Positions 1 to 6,774 of a stretch of 7,929 nucleotides of DNA are shown here, piece after piece; the first letter of the stretch is position 1, and every line of letters starts with the position of its first letter. The DNA lies in the NCBI GenBank assembly GCA_900540255.1, contig UQFE01000063.1, forward strand, positions 1 to 7,929, in the 5' to 3' direction. This stretch comes from an uncultured Clostridium sp. GTDB lineage: Bacteria; Bacillota; Clostridia; Clostridiales; Clostridiaceae. Made by a program: the position numbers and the translations under genes. Below the pieces are notes generated by a model that made no database searches, was not told the origin of the DNA, and saw nothing but the letters and a program-made list of their open reading frames with translations.

Positions 1-42
1 ACCACTTCAATAGGTGCTCCACCAGTAGTTAATTACTATTGA
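1..42 (+). CDS. C-terminal tail of a reading frame truncated by the window edge, possibly TnpB
   Basis: Frame 1 is open from the window edge to a TGA at 40-42 and reads TTSIGAPPVVNYY. Thirteen residues are too few to identify a family. Its only support as a TnpB tail is the hairpin that follows and the raised GC content. It could equally be a chance open stretch. Low confidence. Confidence 0.3.
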   Translation, partial: TTSIGAPPVVNYY

Positions 43-75
43 TTACAACATACTACTCTTGTTAACTATCGTCAA

Positions 76-119
76 GTGCTATCCATCTCCCATTTATAGA
101 AGACGGGAGAATTTCGCAC
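76..119 (+). ncRNA. GC-rich hairpin, candidate omega-RNA 3' part / transposon end structure
   Basis: CTCCC (87-91) pairs with GGGAG (105-109). After one A.C mismatch (92/104), TTT (93-95) pairs with AGA (101-103), leaving a five-base loop ATAGA. An outer GTGC (76-79) / GCAC (116-119) stem could close the structure across an internal loop. No T-run follows (AATTTCGC), so it is not an intrinsic terminator. Hairpins of this kind occur at the right ends of IS200/IS605 elements, where TnpB guide RNAs end. That function is inferred from form and position only. Confidence 0.35.
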
Positions 120-169
120 ATTAAGGTTAAATAATTAACTAATTTTAATCAACATTTTTTGACTTTTTT

Positions 170-198
170 AAAGGTTTTTTATTTATTTTGTAGAATAT
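170..198 (+). promoter_or_regulatory. Candidate SigH-type promoter
   Basis: AAAGGTTTT (170-178) matches the SigH -35 consensus RnAGGAwWW at every defined position but one (T for A). GTAGAATAT (190-198) matches the -10 consensus RnnGAATww fully. The spacing is 11 bp, which is within the usual 11-12. No comparably good SigA pair was found: TTGACT at 159-164 has no -10 box at 17 bp. Expected transcription start is near 204, giving a ~40-nt untranslated leader. This suggests transition-phase or early sporulation expression. Confidence 0.4.
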
Positions 199-243
199 TT
201 AAATATATAAAACTAATATCTTTATGTAAGGAGAATTAACTTT

Positions 244-912
244 ATGAATTTCATATTTGAAAATTTTAAAAATATACTCATTATTATTTTACTTGTTGTT
301 ACAACCTTTATATTTACATTTGATTTTGTTCAAACAAAAGCATTTGAAAATAATCCAGTCTCTTTAAAAGAAAAAGGTAGTATATTAGCTCAAGAAATAG
401 AAGCATATATTCCTAATGAAAAAAATATAATTGATGAAACATCAAAAGATAATTTATATGATTATAATTATGATAATAAAGCTGATAATAATTATGACTA
501 TAATGATTATAATAAAAATAATACTTCCGAAAATATAACACAATCAAAATCTGATAATACTATTGAATCTAATTCTAATAATAGTTCAAGTTCCAAAAAC
601 GAATCTAATTCTAATAATGATTCTATATCTAATAGTAGCTCTAAACCCAATACTGACTTTAAACCAAATACTAATGGAACTAATACTAATCCTGATACTG
701 GATCTAATAATAATTCTAGACCAAATACTGGATCAGATTCTAACACTACCCTTAATCCTGATACTGGATCAGATTCTAATACTACCCTTAATCCTGATAC
801 TGGATCAGATTCTAATGATGATCCTGATTTTGATAACGGCTCTGATTCTGGCAATGATAGTGATAGTAATAATGAATATGAAGATGATTCAGAATCTCAA
901 TTTACAGAATAA
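244..912 (+). CDS. Membrane-anchored or secreted Asn/Asp/Ser-rich low-complexity protein
   Basis: I do not recognise a family for this 222-residue protein. Residues 11-27 (ILIIILLVVTTFIFTFD) are a hydrophobic segment after a short N-terminus. A possible signal peptidase site follows TKA at 31-33, so it is either exported or held by an N-terminal anchor. Residues ~34-65 look like ordinary sequence, and from ~66 the chain is almost entirely N, D, S, T, Y and G. Residues ~149-191 contain repeats of a NPDTGSDSNTTL unit, and the last ~30 residues are strongly acidic. No catalytic motif, cysteine or C-terminal membrane anchor is visible. The start is supported by TAAGGAGA at 227-234, 10 nt before ATG. 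It stands alone, convergent to carB, with a candidate SigH promoter. A flexible surface or coat-associated protein is possible but unproven. Confidence 0.75.
   Translation: MNFIFENFKNILIIILLVVTTFIFTFDFVQTKAFENNPVSLKEKGSILAQEIEAYIPNEKNIIDETSKDNLYDYNYDNKADNNYDYNDYNKNNTSENITQSKSDNTIESNSNNSSSSKNESNSNNDSISNSSSKPNTDFKPNTNGTNTNPDTGSNNNSRPNTGSDSNTTLNPDTGSDSNTTLNPDTGSDSNDDPDFDNGSDSGNDSDSNNEYEDDSESQFTE
688..816 (+). repeat. In-frame 33/36-bp tandem repeats encoding NPDTGSDSNTTL
   Basis: Four consecutive units lie at 688-720 (33 bp, diverged), 721-753 (33 bp), 754-789 (36 bp) and 790-816 (27 bp, partial). Between the second and third units the DNA from TACTGGATCAG onward is nearly identical, including synonymous positions. 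That indicates recent duplication rather than selection on protein alone. Unit lengths are multiples of three, so copy-number change would keep the frame. Confidence 0.85.
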
Positions 913-931
913 TATCTAAGCAAAAATATTC

Positions 932-968
932 AAAAAAGACAGGAAACTTACTCATTCCTGTCATTTTT
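932..968. terminator. Bidirectional intrinsic terminator between the 244-912 gene and carB
   Basis: GACAGGAA (938-945) pairs perfectly with TTCCTGTC (955-962) around a 9-nt loop. On the plus strand ATTTTTATT follows. On the minus strand the six A's at 932-937 become a TTTTTT run directly after the stem. It therefore can end both the 244-912 transcript and carB. The minus-strand version is the stronger. Confidence 0.85.
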
Positions 969-969
969 A

Positions 970-3900
970 TTATTCACCTAAATTAAATACCTCTAAGTCT
1001 CTCTTATCAATTTCAGATACCTTAACATAGGCAATTGCTCTTAATGTATCTAAAGCTGTTATAACTCCTGTATTTCTTTCTATTGCAACTCTTCTAATTA
1101 AAAAGCCATCTCTCTTAGAATCATTTCCCTTTGTTGGAGTATTTACAACTAAGTCAATTTCTTTATTTTTAACAACATCTAATATATTAGGATGTGCTTC
1201 ATTAATTCTTCTAACTTCTTCACATTCAATTCCTACTCCTTGTAAAAGCTTACAAGTACCTTCAGTTGCCATAAACTTATATCCAATCTTAGCTAAATCC
1301 TTTGCTATTGGTAAAAATTCTGCTTTATCATGTTTGTTAATTGTTGCCAATATTTTTCCTTTCTTCATTGCTGGATACATTCCTCCACCAATAAATCCTT
1401 TATATAAAGCTTCCTTAACATCTCTTCCTACACCTAAAACTTCTCCAGTAGATTTCATTTCAGGCCCTAAAGATACCTCAACCTTTGGTAACTTTTGCGT
1501 TGAAAATACTGGAACTTTAACAGATACTAATTTTGGCTCTGGATAAACATCTACTCCATATCCTAAATCAATTAACTTTTCTCCAAGCATAACCTTAGTA
1601 GCTAAATCTACTATTGGAACTCCACTTACCTTGCTTATATATGGAACTGTTCTTGATGCCCTTGGGTTAACTTCAATTACATAAAGATTACCCTCAAATT
1701 CTATAAATTGAATATTTATCATACCTTTTATTCCTATAGCTAATGCTAATTTCTTAGTATAATCTAAAACTTTTCCTTTTATTTCATCACTAATATTTTG
1801 ACTTGGATACATTGTTACTGAATCTCCAGAATGAACTCCCGCTCTTTCTAAATGCTCCATTATACCTGGTATTAAAATATTTTCTCCATCAGATATTGCA
1901 TCTACTTCTATTTCTCTTCCCATTAAATATTTATCTATAAGTATTGGATTTTTCTTATCTTTTTTAAATGCATTACTTAAGTAATAAATTAACTCTTCTT
2001 CATCATGAGTTATTTCCATGCCTTGTCCTCCCAAAACATATGAAGGTCTAACAAGAACTGGATAACCCAATCTATTTGCTTCCTCTATACCCTCTTCTAA
2101 AGTCCAAACACCTTTGCCCTTAGGCCTTGCTATATTAAACTTTTCAAGTAACTCTTCAAACTTTTCTCTATCTTCAGCCATATCAATTTGATCTGCTGTA
2201 GTTCCTAAAGTTTTAATTCCCTTTTCTTTTAAGAAACTTGCAAGCTTAATTGCTGTTTGACCACCAAATTGTAATATAACCCCATATGGATTTTCTTTTT
2301 CAATTATATTTAATACATCTTCTTCAGTTAATGGTTCAAAATAAAGCTTATCTGAAATATTAAAATCAGTACTTACTGTTTCTGGATTATTATTAACTAT
2401 TATAGTTTCAATTCCCATCTTCTTTAGTGCCATTACACAATGAACAGAAGCATAATCAAATTCTATACCCTGCCCTATCCTTATTGGTCCTGAACCTATA
2501 ACTATAACCTTTTTCTTATCTGATACTTCAACTTCATCATATTGTTCATAAGTTGAGTAATAATATGGTGATAATGCTTCAAATTCTCCTCCACAAGTAT
2601 CAACCATCTTATACGCAGGTTTTATATTCCAAATATTTCTTAATCTATAAATATCATCAGGACTAACTTTTAACATATCAGCTATAGCTTTATCTGAAAA
2701 TCCTTTTCTCTTAAGACTTAATAACCACTCTTTATCTAAATCATCTATTTTGCTTAATTTTAATCTAGTTTCTTCATGTACTATCCATTTAAATTTTTCT
2801 AAAAAGAATATATCTATTCCAGTAATTTTAGCTATACTTTCAATTCTATAATCTCTTCTTATCATTTCTGTAAGGGCAAATAATCTTTCATCATCCGGTT
2901 TCATTACAGTTTCCTTTAATTGTTGCATGCTCATTTCTTTAAATTTTGGATGATCTAAAGAATATTTTCCTATTTCTAAACTTCTTATTCCTTTTAATAA
3001 TGCAGATTCTAAATTAGCACCTATAGCCATTACTTCACCTGTTGCCATCATTTTTGTTCCTAATTCTCTATCTGCAGTAAAGAATTTATCAAATGGCCAC
3101 TTTGGAATTTTAACTACTACATAATCTAATGTTGGCTCAAAACATGCATATGTTTTTTGAGTTACTGCATTTTTAATTTCATCTAATCCATACCCTAAGG
3201 CTATCTTAGCAGCAAGTTTTGCTATTGGATACCCTGTAGCCTTTGATGCTAAAGCTGAAGATCTTGAAACCCTAGGATTAATTTCAATAACTGCATATTC
3301 AAATGAATTCGGATTTAATGCAAATTGTACATTACATCCACCTTCAATTCCAACTGCATTTATAATATTAATTGATGCAGTTCTTAACATTTGATATTCC
3401 TTATCTGATAAAGTTTGTGATGGTGCTACAACTATACTATCTCCTGTATGAATGCCAACTGGATCTATATTTTCCATATTACACACAGTTATACAGTTTC
3501 CATAAGAATCCCTCATTACTTCATACTCTATTTCTTTCCAACCCTTAACTGACTTTTCTAATAAAACTTGCCCTATTGTACTTAATTGCAATCCAGATGC
3601 AAGAATAGTTCTTAACTCTTCTTCATTTTCAGCTATTCCTCCACCAGTTCCTCCTAATGTGTAAGCTGGTCTTACGATAACTGGATAACCAATTTTATTT
3701 GCAAATTTCATACCAGATTCCATATCTGTTACTATTTCTGATGTAATAACTGGCTCATTTATTCTATGCATCATATCTCTAAATAACTCTCTATCTTCAC
3801 CTTCTTTGATAGATGTTATTGATGTTCCTATAACCTTAACATTATATTTTTCTAATATTCCTGCATCATGCAAATCAACTGCTAAATTAAGTCCTGTTTG

Positions 3901-4176
3901 CCCTCCCATACCTGCAAGTAAACTATCTGGTCTTTCCTTAGCTATTACCTTTTCAACAAATTCTAAAGTTAATGGCTCTATATAAATTTTATCTGCTACT
4001 TCTCTATCTGTCATAATAGTAGCTGGATTAGAATTAACTAATACAACTTCTATTCCTTCTTCCTTTAAAGCCTGACATGCTTGTGTCCCTGAATAATCAA
4101 ATTCCGCAGCTTGTCCTATAACAATTGGTCCTGATCCTATAACTAAAACTTTTTTAATATCTTTATTTAATGGCAT
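970..4176 (-). CDS. carB: Carbamoyl phosphate synthetase large (synthetase) subunit CarB
   Basis: Makes carbamoyl phosphate from bicarbonate, two ATP and ammonia channelled from CarA, for pyrimidine and arginine synthesis in the cytoplasm. At 1068 residues it is full length for the family. Two homologous ATP-grasp halves are clear: the first opens with [21 protein letters not shown] (~10-30), the second with [19 protein letters not shown] (~557-575). First-site residues R129, R169, GGTGGG (175-180), E215, H243, Q284, E298, N300 and R302 are present. Their second-site counterparts R670, R710, GGQGM (716-720), E755, H782, Q823, E835, N837 and R839 are too. Residues ~402-552 are the oligomerisation domain. 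The last ~130 form the MGS-like allosteric domain, with TEGT at 971-974 where UMP/IMP bind in E. coli. ATG follows TAGGAGGG, and the gap from carA is 14 nt. No defects seen. Confidence 0.98.
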   Translation of the reverse strand: MPLNKDIKKVLVIGSGPIVIGQAAEFDYSGTQACQALKEEGIEVVLVNSNPATIMTDREVADKIYIEPLTLEFVEKVIAKERPDSLLAGMGGQTGLNLAVDLHDAGILEKYNVKVIGTSITSIKEGEDRELFRDMMHRINEPVITSEIVTDMESGMKFANKIGYPVIVRPAYTLGGTGGGIAENEEELRTILASGLQLSTIGQVLLEKSVKGWKEIEYEVMRDSYGNCITVCNMENIDPVGIHTGDSIVVAPSQTLSDKEYQMLRTASINIINAVGIEGGCNVQFALNPNSFEYAVIEINPRVSRSSALASKATGYPIAKLAAKIALGYGLDEIKNAVTQKTYACFEPTLDYVVVKIPKWPFDKFFTADRELGTKMMATGEVMAIGANLESALLKGIRSLEIGKYSLDHPKFKEMSMQQLKETVMKPDDERLFALTEMIRRDYRIESIAKITGIDIFFLEKFKWIVHEETRLKLSKIDDLDKEWLLSLKRKGFSDKAIADMLKVSPDDIYRLRNIWNIKPAYKMVDTCGGEFEALSPYYYSTYEQYDEVEVSDKKKVIVIGSGPIRIGQGIEFDYASVHCVMALKKMGIETIIVNNNPETVSTDFNISDKLYFEPLTEEDVLNIIEKENPYGVILQFGGQTAIKLASFLKEKGIKTLGTTADQIDMAEDREKFEELLEKFNIARPKGKGVWTLEEGIEEANRLGYPVLVRPSYVLGGQGMEITHDEEELIYYLSNAFKKDKKNPILIDKYLMGREIEVDAISDGENILIPGIMEHLERAGVHSGDSVTMYPSQNISDEIKGKVLDYTKKLALAIGIKGMINIQFIEFEGNLYVIEVNPRASRTVPYISKVSGVPIVDLATKVMLGEKLIDLGYGVDVYPEPKLVSVKVPVFSTQKLPKVEVSLGPEMKSTGEVLGVGRDVKEALYKGFIGGGMYPAMKKGKILATINKHDKAEFLPIAKDLAKIGYKFMATEGTCKLLQGVGIECEEVRRINEAHPNILDVVKNKEIDLVVNTPTKGNDSKRDGFLIRRVAIERNTGVITALDTLRAIAYVKVSEIDKRDLEVFNLGE

Positions 4177-4185
4177 TTTTTTAAA

Positions 4186-4193
4186 CCCTCCTA
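4186..4193 (-). promoter_or_regulatory. carB ribosome binding site overlapping the carA stop codon
   Basis: The minus strand reads TAGGAGGG, so the carA TAG stop is the first three bases of the carB Shine-Dalgarno region. Nine bases separate it from the carB ATG at 4176. This arrangement favours translational coupling, which would keep the two subunits in equal amounts. Confidence 0.85.
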
Positions 4194-5240
4194 TAGTGCA
4201 TATTCCATAAATCTGTCAAATATATATTCACTATCCTTTGGACCTGCTGCAGCCTCAGGATGGAATTGAACTGAGTATATTGGTAAAGTTGTATGCTTCA
4301 TACCTTCTATTGTTCCATCATTTATATTTACATGTGTTGCTACAACTCCTTTTGGTAATTGATCAACTACATATCCATGATTTTGAGAAGTAATATGAAC
4401 CATATTTCTTTCTAAATCCTTAACTGGATGATTACATCCTCTATGTCCAAACTTTAATTTAGTTGTAGTTCCACCTAAAGTTAATGCTAATAATTGATGT
4501 CCTAAACAAATTCCAACTATAGGCTTAACTCCAACAATTTTTTTAATATTTTCTATTACAAAACCTAAATCTTCTGGATCTCCAGGACCATTTGATAAAA
4601 ATACTAAATCAGGATTTACTGATAATATTTCTTCTGCTGTAGCATTCATTGGAAAAATTGTTATTTTACAATTTCTCTTTTTAAAATTTCTTATTATATT
4701 ACTCTTTATTCCAAAATCCATTATTGCAACATGCTTTCCAGTTCCCTCAATAATATATGGTTCTTTTGCAGTTACCATTTTTACTGCATCCTTATTTGAA
4801 AAAGCAGTTATTTTTTCTTTAACTTCTTCTAATGTTTCATATTCTAATGAAATAATCCCCCTCATTGTACCGTTATTCCTTAAAACCTTTGTTAAAGCTC
4901 TTGTATCTATACCTTCTAATCCAATTATTTTATTTTGTTTTAAATAATCTTCTAATCCAAATTCACATCTAAAATTATTTGGAAAACTACATTTTTCCCT
5001 TACTATAAATCCCCTTACCTTTGGTGAATTAGATTCATTATCTTCTAAATTAATTCCGTAGTTTCCAATTAACGGATATGTCATAGTAACAATTTGTCCA
5101 TAATATGATGGATCTGTTAATACCTCTTGATATCCTGTCATTCCTGTTGTAAATACAACTTCTCCTACACTATCTTTTAAGTATCCAAATGCATTACCTT
5201 CAAAAATCATTCCATTTTCTAATATAAGCCTTGCTTTCAT
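4191..5240 (-). CDS. carA: Carbamoyl phosphate synthetase small (glutaminase) subunit CarA
   Basis: Hydrolyses glutamine and passes ammonia to CarB. At 349 residues it is at the short end of the usual range, as is common in Firmicutes. Residues 1-~150 form the CarA-specific N-terminal domain ([22 protein letters not shown] at 25-46; GIDTRALT at 110-117). Residues ~170-349 are the class I glutamine amidotransferase domain. It has SNGPGDPED (216-224, oxyanion region), nucleophile C245 in GICLGHQ (243-249), NHGY (287-290), and H327 and E329 in QFHPEA. The catalytic triad is therefore complete. The ATG is preceded by AGGAGGG (5253-5247) at 6 nt. It is the first gene of the carAB operon and sits downstream of a PyrR-type leader. 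Confidence 0.98.
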   Translation of the reverse strand: MKARLILENGMIFEGNAFGYLKDSVGEVVFTTGMTGYQEVLTDPSYYGQIVTMTYPLIGNYGINLEDNESNSPKVRGFIVREKCSFPNNFRCEFGLEDYLKQNKIIGLEGIDTRALTKVLRNNGTMRGIISLEYETLEEVKEKITAFSNKDAVKMVTAKEPYIIEGTGKHVAIMDFGIKSNIIRNFKKRNCKITIFPMNATAEEILSVNPDLVFLSNGPGDPEDLGFVIENIKKIVGVKPIVGICLGHQLLALTLGGTTTKLKFGHRGCNHPVKDLERNMVHITSQNHGYVVDQLPKGVVATHVNINDGTIEGMKHTTLPIYSVQFHPEAAAGPKDSEYIFDRFMEYAL

Positions 5241-5350
5241 TCCTAGCCCTCCTAAAATTTATCCATCTAACAGCTAAAAATACACTTTCTAAAAGCCCTT
5301 TAATCTTAAATATATCTCAATAAACTCTTTAATTTTTTTATAAATTTAAA

Positions 5351-5403
5351 AGAAAAGGATAGTAAGGAGACATTTAACTATGTAATCTCTCCATACTATC
5401 CTT
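5351..5403 (-). terminator. Leader terminator (attenuator) upstream of carA
   Basis: AAGGATAGTA (5403-5394) and GGAGA (5392-5388) form the 5' arm on the minus strand. TCTCC (5370-5366) and TACTATCCTT (5364-5355) form the 3' arm. There is one mismatch at 5393/5365 and a 17-nt loop. TTCTTTT follows the stem. It lies ~145 nt after the predicted start and ~110 nt before carA, inside the untranslated leader of a biosynthetic operon and downstream of a PyrR motif. That placement marks it as an attenuator rather than an end-of-gene terminator. Confidence 0.85.
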
Positions 5404-5475
5404 AATATATTTAAAATTTACTTTAGAAAATTCAATTGATAAATAGATGTAACTATTGCTATTTACGTATAACAT
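5374..5475 (-). CDS. 33-codon leader peptide of carAB
   Basis: ATG at 5475-5473 follows a good Shine-Dalgarno sequence AAAGGAG (5491-5485) at 9 nt. The frame runs 33 codons (starts MLYVNSNSYIYLS, ends SMERLHS) to TAA at 5376-5374. It has no run of arginine or other regulatory codons. It has four Tyr and six Ser codons, scattered. Its last codons cover the whole 5' arm of the attenuator, and its stop is in the attenuator loop. The Shine-Dalgarno overlaps the lower stem of the PyrR hairpin. A ribosome completing it would prevent terminator formation. The peptide itself probably does not matter. The frame and site are seen directly; translation is inferred. Confidence 0.55.
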   Translation of the reverse strand: MLYVNSNSYIYLSIEFSKVNFKYIKDSMERLHS

Positions 5476-5487
5476 ACCTACATACTC

Positions 5488-5516
5488 CTTTCTGGCCTCT
5501 CTGGACCAATTTAAAG
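5488..5516 (-). promoter_or_regulatory. PyrR-binding RNA hairpin in the car leader
   Basis: The transcript reads GGUCCAGAGAGGCC at 5507-5494, matching the PyrR recognition consensus ARUCCNGNGAGGYU at nearly every position. UGGUC (5508-5504) pairs with GGCCA (5497-5493) around the hexaloop CAGAGA, as in known PyrR sites. Across a purine-rich internal loop, CUUU (5516-5513) pairs with AAAG (5491-5488), which is the first half of the leader ORF's Shine-Dalgarno sequence. PyrR binds such RNA when UMP or UTP is high and lowers pyr gene expression. pyrR itself is not in this window. Confidence 0.85.
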
Positions 5517-5554
5517 TGTACTTTTTAACTAATTAATTCTATATCTTGTATATT

Positions 5555-5583
5555 ATTGTATATTTAGCACGAATTATTGTCAA
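5555..5583 (-). promoter_or_regulatory. SigA promoter of carAB
   Basis: On the minus strand a perfect TTGACA (5583-5578) is followed after exactly 17 bp by TACAAT (5560-5555), five of six matches to TATAAT. Upstream DNA is extremely AT-rich and may act as an UP element. The predicted transcription start near 5548 gives a ~308-nt leader carrying the PyrR hairpin, leader ORF and attenuator. Confidence 0.88.
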
Positions 5584-5591
5584 TATTAAAT

Positions 5592-5808
5592 TATTTATAT
5601 TCGTTATATTTAAAAAGTTAATTGCGTACTTATATTATAATTATTTCCTGTTAATTTTTTATAATTAAACTTCTTTCAGAATATTTATTCAATAAAAAAG
5701 TATTTTTATAAATATATAAAATTAACTTTTCATTTTCTATTTTAATTTATACTATCCTTTTCTCAATATTATTCCATTTATTTTTATAATAAATTTTCCA
5801 AATCTAAC
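5592..5808. other. AT-rich intergenic stretch between the short-chain dehydrogenase gene and the car promoter
   Basis: No gene and no convincing terminator for the upstream dehydrogenase were seen. Two details stand out. AGAATATTTATTCA at 5678-5691 resembles an arginine-repressor box (TGAATwwwwATTCA, one mismatch), ~95 bp upstream of the carA -35. TACTATCCTTTTCT at 5750-5763 is the exact inverse of 5351-5364 in the attenuator. Both are discussed as findings. Confidence 0.6.
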
Positions 5809-6585
5809 CTATTTTTTATTTGTTAATAATATTATTTTTCTTGAAATACAACGCGGTAAGAACTTATTACCCAAAACTAATAATTTATTTTTTATGCCAG
5901 GGATTATAATAAGTTTGCCTTTATTAAATTCCTTATAAGCAATATTAGCAACATCTTTTGCATCCATTAAATATTTCTTAGCTGCTTCACTTTTTTTAAT
6001 TCCAGCCTTCCCCTGAAAACCTGTTTTAACTGGTCCTGGACAAAGGCATGAAATTTTAACTCCAGTATTTTTACACTCTTCATATATAGCCTCTGTTAAA
6101 TTAAGAACATATGCCTTTGATGCATAATAACTAGCCATTCTAGGACCTGAACAAAAAGCTGCTGTAGATGCAACATTTAAAATTCCACCATTTTTCTCTT
6201 TTATAATTTGTTGTAAAAAATATTTTGTTAATTTAGTTAAAGATTTTATATTTATATCAATTAATTCTTCTTCTTTCTCCCATAATATATCTTTAAAATC
6301 TCCAAATGTCCCAACACCAGCATTATTAATTAAAGTATTTATTTCTATCTTATTTATTTTTATATAATTAAATAAATTTTCAATATCTTCATTTTTAGAT
6401 AAATCTAAACTTAATATTTTTACATCAATATTATTACTCATTAATTCTACTTTAACTTCTTGTAATTTATCTATATTTCTTGCAATTAAAATTAAATTAT
6501 GTTTATCTTTAGCAAATAATCTTGCAAGTTCATATCCTATTCCTGATGACGCACCTGTTATTAATGTATATTTATGCTTCCCCAT
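5809..6585 (-). CDS. Short-chain dehydrogenase/reductase, classical type (DltE/YqjQ-like)
   Basis: A complete 258-residue classical SDR, the usual length. The Rossmann nucleotide site TGASSGIG is at 10-17, and R36 after strand 2 (LIARN) suggests NADP(H). Asp61 (SLDLS), NNAG (87-90) and N112 follow. The catalytic S140 and Y153-x3-K157 have the expected 13-residue Ser-Tyr spacing, then PGPVKTGF (183-190). The pattern resembles the poorly characterised DltE/YqjQ subgroup; the substrate cannot be deduced. An in-frame TAA just upstream makes this ATG the only start. The nearest Shine-Dalgarno-like sequence (AAAGGA) is about 16 nt away, unusually far. There is no membrane segment, so it is likely a soluble cytoplasmic enzyme. 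It stands alone: a terminator precedes it and car has its own promoter. Confidence 0.93.
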   Translation of the reverse strand: MGKHKYTLITGASSGIGYELARLFAKDKHNLILIARNIDKLQEVKVELMSNNIDVKILSLDLSKNEDIENLFNYIKINKIEINTLINNAGVGTFGDFKDILWEKEEELIDINIKSLTKLTKYFLQQIIKEKNGGILNVASTAAFCSGPRMASYYASKAYVLNLTEAIYEECKNTGVKISCLCPGPVKTGFQGKAGIKKSEAAKKYLMDAKDVANIAYKEFNKGKLIIIPGIKNKLLVLGNKFLPRCISRKIILLTNKK

Positions 6586-6683
6586 AACTTATTTTATTAA
6601 TCCTTTCATACTAAAACTTACGTATATTTTATAATAATATTTTTTATCTTATAAACTTTTATAATTATATTTTAAATTTTATC

Positions 6684-6713
6684 TTATATAATAATTATTT
6701 TAATATTATATAA
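6684..6713. repeat. 10-bp AT-only inverted repeat upstream of the dehydrogenase gene
   Basis: TTATATAATA (6684-6693) and TATTATATAA (6704-6713) are perfect inverse copies 10 bp apart, about 100 bp upstream of the dehydrogenase start. A repressor site is possible, but the sequence is pure A/T in DNA of very low GC, so chance is a serious alternative. No clear SigA promoter could be placed in 6586-6730 because too many TATAAT-like strings occur. Confidence 0.35.
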
Positions 6714-6729
6714 CTTTGATTTAGTACAT

Positions 6730-6774
6730 AAAAATGTCTAATAAAGATACTATTATTGCATCTTTATTAGACAT
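6730..6774 (-). terminator. Intrinsic terminator of the SanA-like gene, overlapping its coding end
   Basis: ATGTCTAATAAAGAT (6774-6760 on the minus strand) pairs perfectly over 15 bp with 6748-6734 around an 11-nt loop. A run of T's follows (6734-6730). The 5' arm is the coding sequence for the last residues of the upstream protein. Its TAA stop (6755-6753) and an adjacent in-frame TAG lie in the loop. It separates that gene from the dehydrogenase. Confidence 0.88.

Larger units (their letters stand above)
1..127 (+). mobile_element. Probable right end of an IS200/IS605-type (TnpB) element, left part outside window
   Basis: The first ~120 bases are about 38% GC and the next 120 about 15%, an abrupt change that marks a boundary near 120-127. 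The block combines a short reading-frame tail (1-42) with a GC-rich hairpin (87-109) about 45 bp after its stop. That order, protein 3' end followed by a subterminal hairpin, is typical of IS200/IS605 elements. There the hairpin is the right-end transposase site and part of the guide (omega) RNA. The element's left end, tnpA and most of tnpB lie outside the window, so the assignment is inference. The exact right boundary was not determined. Confidence 0.35.

Noticed and set aside
76..119. Reading the first hairpin as a transcription terminator or a known riboswitch
   Set aside because: No T-run follows on either strand, and it lacks the conserved core of riboswitch classes I know, such as c-di-GMP-I.
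507..919. Open frames antisense to and in another frame of the 244-912 gene
   Set aside because: They are shadows of the repetitive low-complexity gene: periodic LDPVSGL or LILILDQIL strings, no ribosome binding site and no independent promoter.
1334..1546. 70-codon plus-strand frame inside carB
   Set aside because: It lies wholly antisense to a highly conserved part of carB and has no ribosome binding site.
5440..5465. TAAATAG/CTATTTA hairpin in the car leader as the antiterminator
   Set aside because: It does not include either arm of the terminator, so it cannot compete with it directly. At most it is a pause hairpin.
5374..5475. Classical arginine-codon attenuation through the car leader peptide
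   Set aside because: The leader frame has a single arginine codon near its end and no regulatory codon run.
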